Assembly (NCBI GenBank): GCA_027017025.1
Contig: JALURH010000031.1
Location: forward strand, 1-6,161
Source: Thermofilaceae archaeon
GTDB taxonomy: Archaea > Thermoproteota > Thermoprotei > Thermofilales > Thermofilaceae
DNA: 6,161 bases
Direction of reading: 5' to 3'
Positions 1 to 5,946 of the stretch are shown in pieces. A program made the translations under genes and the position numbers. Under the pieces are notes generated by a model that had not been told where the DNA came from, did no database searches, and saw only the letters and a program-made list of their open reading frames with translations. Positions within the stretch are counted from its first letter, which is position 1, and each line of letters starts with the position of its first letter.

Positions 1-2
1 GT

Positions 3-128
3 AATATAATTAGCCACAATATACGGAAAAAAGTGGTAGCTAGTCTAAATAACTTAAGTGATTCAAACTCATTACCAAACTATGTAATTAATAATCCTTG
101 GCTAGAAGTTCTATCCTCAAAACGGTAA
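3..128 (+). CDS. 3' end of an unidentified protein gene (partial, start outside window)
   Basis: An open frame enters from the left edge and runs 41 codons to a TAA at 126-128. The visible C-terminus is hydrophilic and ends in NPWLEVLSSKR. It has no membrane segment, so it does not look like the end of an ECF S component. The frame converges on ecfT, and the two stop codons overlap by 12 bases, a tight tail-to-tail arrangement common in compact archaeal genomes. I do not recognise the family. With only 41 codons, part of the support is simply that the other two plus frames are closed within the first bases and that the frame ends right at the end of the opposing gene. It could be a chance open frame. 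Confidence 0.5.
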   Translation, partial: NIISHNIRKKVVASLNNLSDSNSLPNYVINNPWLEVLSSKR

Positions 129-866
129 GTTTATTTGACAGAGAACACTAATAATGGTAATTGTCAGAGAGAGGAAAAGAGTTATCACGCTAATTATCTT
201 ATCTTTCATAGTCATCTTTAAAGGTCTATATAGTTTCACATTTTTCACAGCTCCATATGCTCGTGCCTCAAGAGCTTCTGCAACCATTAAGCTCCTCCTG
301 ATTTCATAAATGATTAGAGGGACTAGTAGATAACCATAATTCTTTATACGCTCCTTAAATTTACCCTTATCTAATTCCAGTCCACGGCTTCTTAATGCGT
401 CCATTACTATATTTATATCTCTAGCCATAGTTGGCACGAACCTTAGTGCTAATGTAAACATAAGAGAGTAATCTCTAGGTATTCCACTACTTTCTAGAGC
501 TAATGCTAATTCATCTGGAGTCGTAGTTAAAAAGAAAAGCGAGAAAGCAGAGGTTAATGTTGCAAATCTTAGAGTCATTGAGAGAGAATACTCAAACCTA
601 TTGTGTATCACTGTAAGGTAATTTAGAATAAAGATAAGTATAAGTAGGAATATCATTGACCTCATAGTTCTTAACCATTCCCTAAAACATTTAGCTATTA
701 TAAGCAAAAAGATAATGAATGACAGAAGCAGTAACTGGATTAGCGAGGAGAAAAAGCCTAGGGATAAAAGAGTAATGGAGACTAGTATAGAGAATTTTGT
801 CCTAGGATCAAGTAGGTGAATAAAAGTGTTTTTTCTTCTATAGGAAAAAGCCTCAAGAAAACTCAT
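117..866 (-). CDS. ecfT: ECF transporter transmembrane coupling protein EcfT (CbiQ family)
   Basis: This 249-residue membrane protein is the T component of an energy-coupling factor (ECF) vitamin/metal importer. It transmits ATPase movements to the substrate-binding S protein. Family marks are HLLDPRTK near residues 17-24, TTTPDEL at 114-120, ALRFVP at 140-145, and the two coupling-helix motifs with A-R-G/A signatures: ALRSRG at 157-162 and ALEARAYG at 198-205. These insert into grooves of the two ATPases. Hydrophobic segments lie at about 26-42, 43-58, 70-85, 97-115 and 225-245. Length is normal for the family. The ATG start overlaps the TGA of the preceding ATPase as ATGA, so translation is probably coupled. 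A strong Shine-Dalgarno, GAGGCGA (871-877, minus strand), precedes it. The substrate cannot be told from this subunit. Confidence 0.93.
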   Translation of the reverse strand: MSFLEAFSYRRKNTFIHLLDPRTKFSILVSITLLSLGFFSSLIQLLLLSFIIFLLIIAKCFREWLRTMRSMIFLLILIFILNYLTVIHNRFEYSLSMTLRFATLTSAFSLFFLTTTPDELALALESSGIPRDYSLMFTLALRFVPTMARDINIVMDALRSRGLELDKGKFKERIKNYGYLLVPLIIYEIRRSLMVAEALEARAYGAVKNVKLYRPLKMTMKDKIISVITLFLSLTITIISVLCQINLPF

Positions 867-1678
867 AATCTCGCCTCTAATTCTCGGAGTAGTTCATCTA
901 GGAAAAGAATATCCCTTCTATCAATTACGCCTTTCTCATAGAGTAAATATGATAGATGGGGGATTTGGGGTGGAATAAGTCTAGCTCTCTCTAAGATCCG
1001 AATATTTGATAAAATCTCCCTCTTTTTGCCATCGGCTATAATCTTCCCATTTGCCATTAGAATAATTCTATTTACTCTTTCGAGCACAAATTCTATATCG
1101 TGTGTTACAATTACAATTGTTTTCCCCATATGTTTTAAGAGATTTATAATTTCAGATATTTTCTCCTTTTGTATCCAATCCTGACCAGCGGTTGGTTCAT
1201 CAAGCACTATTATTTCAGGATCATATGCAAGTACAGAGGCTATAGCAAGTCTTTTCCTCTCCCCAACACTTAGGGTATATGGCGATTTTCTTGAATACTT
1301 TTCTAGTTCCATTATCTTCAAAGCCCATTTAATCCTACTGCTGATTACATCCTCAGAGAAGTTAAAATTTTTCAAAGAAAACTTTATCTCCTCCTCAACT
1401 GTATCGGCAAAGAGCTGATGATCAGGATTTTGGAAAACTATACCCACAATTTTGGAGAGCTCGGCAACACTTTTTTCCCTAGTGTCTATCCCATTTATTT
1501 TTACAGTCCCCTTCGTTGGTTTAAGTAAACCGTTAAAATGTTTTACTAAGGTTGTTTTCCCAGCACCATTTTCCCCCATTATTGCAACTATCTCGCCCTT
1601 ACCTATTCTCAGACTCACGCCATTCAAAGCTCTTGTTCCATCTGCATATTCATAATATACATCTACGACCTCAATCAT
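863..1678 (-). CDS. ecfA: ECF transporter ATP-binding protein (second EcfA subunit)
   Basis: This ABC ATPase of the ECF/CbiO family has 271 residues from the ATG chosen here. Numbered from it, Walker A GENGAGKT is at 35-42, the Q-loop with FQNPDHQLF starts at 82, the signature LSVGE is at 136-140, Walker B IIVLDEP at 156-162 with catalytic Glu161, and the switch His is His193. The FQNP(D/E)xQ segment after the Q-loop is characteristic of ECF ATPases. It should pair with the upstream ATPase as a heterodimer under EcfT. A GTG at 1685-1687 would add three residues. I prefer the ATG because GGTG (1685-1688) sits six bases before it as a Shine-Dalgarno, and MIEVVDVYYEY matches the family's N-terminus. 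The gene overlaps the upstream ATPase by 8 bases and ecfT by 4. The signature departs from LSGGQ at its third and fifth positions. Confidence 0.93.
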   Translation of the reverse strand: MIEVVDVYYEYADGTRALNGVSLRIGKGEIVAIMGENGAGKTTLVKHFNGLLKPTKGTVKINGIDTREKSVAELSKIVGIVFQNPDHQLFADTVEEEIKFSLKNFNFSEDVISSRIKWALKIMELEKYSRKSPYTLSVGERKRLAIASVLAYDPEIIVLDEPTAGQDWIQKEKISEIINLLKHMGKTIVIVTHDIEFVLERVNRIILMANGKIIADGKKREILSNIRILERARLIPPQIPHLSYLLYEKGVIDRRDILFLDELLRELEARL

Positions 1679-2516
1679 CCCTAGCACCGAGCTCTGAGCA
1701 AATATATGTAGCCATCTCCTCAGGAGATCTCGGAGGATTCTTTAGATAAACACCTTTATTTAACAGGCGATAGTAAAGTTTAACTATCTTAGGTACGCCA
1801 ACTATATTCTCTACAGATTGCAATGTCTCAAATGGTTGACCATCAGCTATTATTCTGCCATCAACCATAACTACTATGCGTGTAGCAAATCTAAGAGCTA
1901 ATTCAAGTCTATGCTCAATTACTATTGCAAGTTTCCCTCGGGAAACTATATTTTCCTTCACTAATTTTAAAATTTCCAGTGCTGAGAGAGGATCTAAGTT
2001 TGCTGTAGGCTCATCCATAACTAGTATCTCGGGGTCCATAGCCATAACTGAAGCTATTGCAACACGCTGTTGCTGCCCACCACTAAGTTCATATGGTGCT
2101 TTATTTCTCAGATGGACTAGGTTAAATCTTTCTAGAGTTTCCTCAACTCTGTCAGAAATCTCCTCAGAGGAGTAGCCTAGATTCTCTAGCCCAAAAGCAA
2201 TTTCTCGTTCAACAGTAGAGAAAAAAAGCTGGTTCTCGGGATTTTGGAAAACCATTCCAACATGTTTAGCTAGGATATATGTTGGCGTCCTACTAATGTC
2301 TAAGTTCATAACCTTAGCTATACCCCTAAGTTTGCCACCATAAAAATTGGGTATTAGCCCATTTAGTACACGTGCGAATGTACTTTTTCCGCAACCACTG
2401 GGCCCGGTGAGAATTATATATTCTCCCCTCTTAGCTCTAAAGTTTATTCCTTTTAGTACCCAGTCAGTTGATACGGGGTACCTATAGTATAGATCTGATA
2501 TCTCTATTACAGCCAC
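1671..2516 (-). CDS. ecfA: ECF transporter ATP-binding protein (first EcfA subunit)
   Basis: This 281-residue ABC ATPase hydrolyses ATP to drive an ECF importer at the inner face of the membrane. Walker A GPSGCGKST is at 38-46, the Q-loop Gln is 91 within FQNPENQLF, the canonical signature LSGGQ is at 144-148, Walker B ILVMDEP at 164-170 with catalytic Glu169, the D-loop ANLD at 172-175, and the switch His is 202. A C-terminal extension of roughly 55 residues follows, as is usual for EcfA proteins. The start is GTG, four bases after the GTPase stop. An in-frame stop just upstream rules out a longer form. The ribosome-binding signal is weak (AGGG two bases before the start), so translation probably relies on coupling to the upstream gene. 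It differs from the next gene in having a perfect signature, consistent with an EcfA/EcfA' heterodimer. Confidence 0.93.
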   Translation of the reverse strand: MAVIEISDLYYRYPVSTDWVLKGINFRAKRGEYIILTGPSGCGKSTFARVLNGLIPNFYGGKLRGIAKVMNLDISRTPTYILAKHVGMVFQNPENQLFFSTVEREIAFGLENLGYSSEEISDRVEETLERFNLVHLRNKAPYELSGGQQQRVAIASVMAMDPEILVMDEPTANLDPLSALEILKLVKENIVSRGKLAIVIEHRLELALRFATRIVVMVDGRIIADGQPFETLQSVENIVGVPKIVKLYYRLLNKGVYLKNPPRSPEEMATYICSELGARDD

Positions 2517-2520
2517 AACC

Positions 2521-3723
2521 CTATTTAGATACTACAAACTTTATAACCATTCTATGCTTCAACACAGAATCTGCTGGCAGTCTCTTTTTGGTCATAGCGT
2601 CTATGGCGAAGGCAAATTTTTCGCCTATCTCGGTGTGTACCAAATAAGCTAGCTCCTTTGCTGTCATATCTTTAGGTATTAGAAAAACGTCGGGTAGAAC
2701 ATTTCCCCGGTGATCAGTATACTTATTTTCGTTTTCGACTGGATATACTGCTATCATACCCAGCTTTTCGAATACTATCCTATTTAATACCTGTTGAACC
2801 CCTGTGTTACCCCATCTTCTTAACACCTTCTCCTCAATATATTCAAGAGCTCTTAATTGTTCTGTTTTTAAATCTTTTAGAATCTCGAAACTTGAGTCTC
2901 CTGGTATATATTTTATTAATCCCTTGTTTGCAGCCCTTCTTAGAGCTAACTCAGCTTCAGCCGAAGTAGGCACGATTATGTACTTTTCTCTCACTTCTCT
3001 CATCAGATACTTTATGTTGTCTACAGCTACATCGATGTCAGCCTTGTTTGCTGCTATAATTAGGGGTTTTGAGGCTGTTCTAACATTTCTTACAAAATTC
3101 ATAAGGTCATTATCACTCCAGTTAGAGATTCTTTTTGATGCTAGGTCTGCCTCATTGAGGGAGTATAAAATTGCCTCCTTATCTATACCGAGTCCGCTTA
3201 GCCTATTGTATAGCTCCTCTACCACATTTTTCTTTATCTCAACGATTTTTACCAATTTTGCCCAATCTTTCTTGAGAATTTGGAATATCCACATATCGAG
3301 TTCCCGTTCGAGAAATTCGATATCTACCAGGGGGTCATGTGTTCCAGGCTTTACAGGCTTTCCTTCAGAATCCGTCGTACCGGCAGCGTCTATGATATGT
3401 ATAAGGGCATTTGCTCTTCTAAGCTCATCGAGAAATCTATTTCCCAATCCCTTACCTTTCCAAGCCTCTGGTACAAGACCAGCTACATCTATCAATTCTA
3501 TCGGTATAAAACGCCATCCATCCACACATATGGAATTTCTTGGATTATCCACTAGATTTAATTCTTTGCATATACACTTTATTCTTACATACCCTACTCC
3601 GATATTAGGGTTAATGGTAGTAAATGGATAAGGTGCTCGTTTTACATCAATTAGCGTGGCTGCTGAAAAGAAAGTTGATTTACCAGTGTTCGGTTTACCC
3701 ACTAGCCCTAACTGAAGAGGCAT
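2521..3723 (-). CDS. Archaeal YchF/OBG-type translation-associated GTPase with TGS domain
   Basis: A 400-residue GTPase of the OBG superfamily, archaeal YchF-related branch, thought to act on ribosomes or translation. The G domain shows G1 GKPNTGKS at 9-16, G2 PFTTI at 33-37, G3 DVAGL at 79-83, G4 NKAD at 226-229 and G5 TSAEAE at 253-258. The residue after DVAG is hydrophobic where Ras-type GTPases carry the catalytic Gln, as is normal for this group. G4 is canonical NKxD, predicting GTP rather than the ATP preference of bacterial and eukaryotic YchF/OLA1, whose G4 is altered. A helical insert occupies about 135-215, and a C-terminal TGS domain about 320-400 (VFLIPKDMTAKELAYLVH region). Length matches archaeal relatives. 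It begins with ATG and is the first gene of the minus-strand operon, four bases before the ECF ATPase. A functional link to the transporter is not established. Confidence 0.92.
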   Translation of the reverse strand: MPLQLGLVGKPNTGKSTFFSAATLIDVKRAPYPFTTINPNIGVGYVRIKCICKELNLVDNPRNSICVDGWRFIPIELIDVAGLVPEAWKGKGLGNRFLDELRRANALIHIIDAAGTTDSEGKPVKPGTHDPLVDIEFLERELDMWIFQILKKDWAKLVKIVEIKKNVVEELYNRLSGLGIDKEAILYSLNEADLASKRISNWSDNDLMNFVRNVRTASKPLIIAANKADIDVAVDNIKYLMREVREKYIIVPTSAEAELALRRAANKGLIKYIPGDSSFEILKDLKTEQLRALEYIEEKVLRRWGNTGVQQVLNRIVFEKLGMIAVYPVENENKYTDHRGNVLPDVFLIPKDMTAKELAYLVHTEIGEKFAFAIDAMTKKRLPADSVLKHRMVIKFVVSK

Positions 3724-3734
3724 AATGCCTTATG
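3721..3734. repeat. Short inverted repeat between divergent genes, possible operator
   Basis: CATAA and TTATG form a perfect 5-base inverted repeat around TGCC. It lies in the 18-base gap between the divergent start codons and includes the GTPase start codon itself. It could be a regulator site or mere chance; arms this short are weak evidence. Confidence 0.2.
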
Positions 3735-3735
3735 T

Positions 3736-3740
3736 AGGTG
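3736..3740 (+). promoter_or_regulatory. Shine-Dalgarno that questions the start of the flavoprotein-like gene
   Basis: AGGTG matches the archaeal consensus GAGGTGA but ends one base before the ATG at 3742, too close to serve it. It is seven bases from an in-frame TTG at 3748. Either the gene starts at TTG, losing two residues, or the ATG is used from a leaderless transcript. Confidence 0.4.
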
Positions 3741-3741
3741 G

Positions 3742-4896
3742 ATGAGGTTGCTGAAAAATATTGCTATAATCGGTGGTAATTTCGCTGCTCTTTACTTCGC
3801 TTATTGGTACAGGAAACTTAGTAATAGAGATAAATTAACCCTATTCACAAACAACAAAATACTTGGTATACCTCCCAGGAGATTTTTTTCATATCTCTCC
3901 GGAGGCATTAGCAAAGAGGCTCTTACATTACTACCTAAAGAGTATATACGTAAGGTACTATATTTGGACATTAAATATACTGGGGAAAAGACGGATATAG
4001 ACCTGGATAAATTAAAGGAAAAATACGATATCGTTGTAGTTACTAGTGACGCTTTAATAAACGGAGTACCTCTATCACATTTAAGTTATTGGGAAGAAAT
4101 TAGAGAAAAAATTGTTTCTAATAAACGTGTAATTTTGACATACTGTCCTAATGCTTTAGTGGCTCTAGGCATATTTCTTAGAAACGGCGTAAGGGTATAC
4201 CTTACAGATATAGATGAACATAGTCTTCTACCCATATTTGATGACGATACCGCAAAAGTTATCACAAGTAAACTCCCGGGGCAAGTTCTTCTAAAACCTG
4301 AGAGGAAGGAAAACTGTATCAAAATGAATCTCTGTGAGGTAGAACCATATACTCTAGTTAAAGTAGACAAAGACAATATGGTTATAGATAATAACAAGAC
4401 CTTTCTCATTGGTCCATGTTTAAATAAACTCGGCGTTCTAGGTGAAGATATACAAGCTTTTTATGAGGAACAGATATCAAGAGAAGCTATAGCTTTAGCA
4501 CATAGGATAGCTAGAAATGAGAAAATTCCAGTAACAAGAATATTTTCAGCTCAGGTAGACAATTACAGCCTTTTTTCATGCGGTATTTCTGCTACTGAAG
4601 CAAAGGAGAAAGGATATAATATAGCTACAACAAAAATTGCCTTCAATAGAGAGAGCGTATTAAAGGTAATTGCTGATAGAGAAAGAAAATGTGTCATTGG
4701 CGCCCAAGGTATAGTTAAGGGTGTAGCGTCGTCCATTCTTGCATTATTTTCTCTAGCAATAATAACTAGAGCTAAACTTGTAGATACACTAGGTATTATT
4801 GGAGAAGGAAAGGTCTTTGAATTACCACCATATGATCCAAGTCTCAAATGCTTATACTCGCTTTGGAGAAAGATCTACGCAAGAAGAATAAATTAA
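3742..4896 (+). CDS. Degenerate CoA-disulfide reductase/NADH oxidase-like protein, probable non-canonical or inactive flavoprotein
   Basis: This 384-residue protein follows the class of pyridine nucleotide-disulfide oxidoreductases typified by CoA-disulfide reductase and Nox. An N-terminal dinucleotide-binding fold begins IAIIGGNFAA (7-16). A second beta-alpha-beta unit spans about 128-170. The C-terminal dimerisation domain is about 268-378, with GISATEAKEKGYNI at 281-294 and LKVIADRERKCVIGAQGI at 307-324. Many functional motifs are lost. The third Gly of the first GxGxxG is Asn13. The acidic residue expected at the end of strand 2 is Thr36. The CGLPY redox cysteine region reads SYLSGG. The NAD-domain glycine loop reads YCPNAL (134-139). 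The ATG(G/A) motif reads TSDA (101-104), and no AxGD motif is visible. It is shorter than typical CoA-disulfide reductases (about 440). The frame is intact and the dimerisation domain well kept, so it looks like a maintained gene with a changed role rather than a decaying one. Family assignment is by motif pattern only. Confidence 0.7.
   Translation: MRLLKNIAIIGGNFAALYFAYWYRKLSNRDKLTLFTNNKILGIPPRRFFSYLSGGISKEALTLLPKEYIRKVLYLDIKYTGEKTDIDLDKLKEKYDIVVVTSDALINGVPLSHLSYWEEIREKIVSNKRVILTYCPNALVALGIFLRNGVRVYLTDIDEHSLLPIFDDDTAKVITSKLPGQVLLKPERKENCIKMNLCEVEPYTLVKVDKDNMVIDNNKTFLIGPCLNKLGVLGEDIQAFYEEQISREAIALAHRIARNEKIPVTRIFSAQVDNYSLFSCGISATEAKEKGYNIATTKIAFNRESVLKVIADRERKCVIGAQGIVKGVASSILALFSLAIITRAKLVDTLGIIGEGKVFELPPYDPSLKCLYSLWRKIYARRIN
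3754..3770 (-). promoter_or_regulatory. Possible TATA region for the GTPase-ECF operon
   Basis: On the minus strand an A/T block (TTATAG, then AATATTTTT) lies about 31-47 bases upstream of the GTPase ATG. Its 3' part would place transcription start a few bases before the ATG, giving a short leader. It lies inside the divergent gene. Position fits, but the match to the archaeal TATA consensus is loose. Confidence 0.25.
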
Positions 4897-4900
4897 GATG

Positions 4901-4915
4901 AATAAATTAATAAAT
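4901..4915 (+). promoter_or_regulatory. Candidate TATA box for the L15e operon
   Basis: A 15-base pure A/T stretch lies in the 35-base gap between the flavoprotein-like gene and L15e. Its centre is about 24 bases before the ATG at 4932, so transcription could start at or just after that codon. Depending on where the box is centred, it supports either a leaderless ATG at 4932 or a short leader to the ATG at 4947. Read-through from the upstream gene is equally possible. Confidence 0.4.
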
Positions 4916-4931
4916 CCCTATTAAAGCACAT

Positions 4932-5459
4932 ATGCAGGGTTTAGAGATGGGGTACTATAAATACGTGGCTAAGCTATGGAAGAGACCCTGGGATGATCCT
5001 CTAAAGGAGTTAGTAAAAAAGAGATTAATTATGTGGAGAAAGGAGCCTACAGTCGTTAGGATAAAGAAGCCCACTAGGATAAATAGAGCTAGAAGCTTAG
5101 GGTATAAAGCTAAGCCAGGATATATAATTGTTCGAGTAAGAGTACGTAAAGGTGGTTTAAATAGACCTAGGCCCAGAAGTGGAAGACGCCCTAAAAGGAT
5201 GGGTGTATATGGATATAGTCCACATAAAAGTTCCCAGCAGATAGCTGAGGAGAGAGCCTCCAAAAAATATCCAAACATGGTTGTACTTGGATCCTATTGG
5301 GTAGGTGAGGACGGCGTTTATAGGTGGTATGAAATTGTTATGGCTGATCCAGAGCACCCAGCTATAAAGAATGATCCAGAGAGAATGTGGATATCTGGTT
5401 ATATTAGGAAAATTAAGAAAAAAATTGATATAAATAAAATTATCGATAAAATAGGTTAA
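4932..5459 (+). CDS. rpl15e: Large-subunit ribosomal protein L15e (eL15) with atypical C-terminus
   Basis: L15e is a 23S rRNA-binding protein of the archaeal large ribosomal subunit. The family core is unmistakable: WRKEPTVVRIKKPTR (35-49), ARSLGYKAKPG (53-63), VRVRVRKGGLNRPRPRSGRR (67-86), KRMGVYGY (88-95), AEERASKKYPN (105-115) and LGSYWVGEDG (119-128). The ATG at 4932 gives 175 residues. A second ATG at 4947 gives 170, beginning MGYYKYV, which lines up better with relatives, and GGGT (4937-4940) sits six bases before it. I keep the first but consider both possible. The usual basic tail after the (K/R)W motif, containing GLTSAGKKSRGL and ending around residue 190-200, is absent. Instead the protein ends in a Lys/Ile-rich stretch (157-175). 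The gene heads a cluster with the COG1325 and RNase P genes. Confidence 0.93.
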   Translation: MQGLEMGYYKYVAKLWKRPWDDPLKELVKKRLIMWRKEPTVVRIKKPTRINRARSLGYKAKPGYIIVRVRVRKGGLNRPRPRSGRRPKRMGVYGYSPHKSSQQIAEERASKKYPNMVVLGSYWVGEDGVYRWYEIVMADPEHPAIKNDPERMWISGYIRKIKKKIDINKIIDKIG

Positions 5460-5468
5460 GGAGAAGAT

Positions 5469-5927
5469 ATGAAAGAAAAAATAGTGTCGTATCTCGAGCT
5501 TAATGCCTTCTGTCATGCTACAGAGAATCATCATAAGGTTGAACAAGCGTTACTAAATTTAATTCCTAGTGAACTGAAATCAGTATTTCTAGGGAAATTA
5601 CGTAAAATACCAGTAACAGGTTACTACGGCAATCCCATAGTGGTGTATAAAGCTAAGATTACATATAAGGAGGGGGCTCAAGAAGTGGTAAAAAATATTT
5701 TATCTCGTATGGATGTTTTTGATTCCAAAGAAATATATAGAACCTTAGGTGACCGTGTTAATAAGGGTTCAATTTTTCTAAGGCTGGATAAGCAGAAAGC
5801 ATATCTAGGTGAGATAAAACTCTCCGGAGGCGATGATATCATCCAAGTACGTATAGCACTTATGCCTCATTTAAGAGATTTTGAAAAAGTAAAATATGCT
5901 CTTAGATTACTAGGTCTCAAAGAATAA
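5469..5927 (+). CDS. COG1325 RNA-binding domain protein (PF01877 family, predicted exosome-associated)
   Basis: This 152-residue cytosolic protein belongs to the small archaeal family annotated as RNA-binding or putative exosome subunit (COG1325, PF01877, formerly DUF54). Family features are the early HATEN motif (16-20) followed by KVEQALLNLIP, the GYYGNP turn (51-56), the conserved core around residues 96-114 ending in FLRLDKQKAYLG, and the final strand and helix DIIQVRIAL to LRLLGL. Length is normal. The ATG is preceded by GGAG (5460-5463) at a five-base spacing, and the gene begins nine bases after the L15e stop, so they form one operon. Its place between L15e and the RNase P p30 gene is the conserved archaeal arrangement, suggesting a role in RNA processing or ribosome biogenesis. 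The exact biochemical role is not known to me. Confidence 0.88.
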   Translation: MKEKIVSYLELNAFCHATENHHKVEQALLNLIPSELKSVFLGKLRKIPVTGYYGNPIVVYKAKITYKEGAQEVVKNILSRMDVFDSKEIYRTLGDRVNKGSIFLRLDKQKAYLGEIKLSGGDDIIQVRIALMPHLRDFEKVKYALRLLGLKE

Positions 5928-5946
5928 GATACTAGGTAATTAAAAA

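Noticed and set aside
27..32. A6 run on the plus strand, read as T6 downstream of ecfT on the minus strand, as a possible archaeal terminator
   Set aside because: Archaeal terminators are T-rich, but a single six-base run about 85 bases beyond the stop, inside a likely coding frame of AT-rich DNA, is too weak to call.
2804..3631. A 275-codon plus-strand open frame opposite the GTPase gene
   Set aside because: It lies wholly antisense to a GTPase with all five G motifs. Its product is Ser/Leu/Ile-rich with no recognisable domain, as expected of a shadow frame.
4896..4931. AGATGAA near the L15e start as a C/D-box RNA element
   Set aside because: It does not match the C box RTGATGA well, and no paired D box (CTGA) follows at a suitable distance. 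The A/T stretch is better read as a promoter.
5400..5468. Frameshift in L15e that would hide the normal C-terminus
   Set aside because: The other two plus frames between 5388 and the next gene do not encode the GLTSAGKKSRGL-type tail, and the next gene starts only nine bases after the stop.
5157..5546. Minus-strand open frame of 129 codons across the L15e and COG1325 junction
   Set aside because: It is antisense to two well-supported genes, has no family features, and its composition reflects the complement of Lys/Arg-rich coding sequence.
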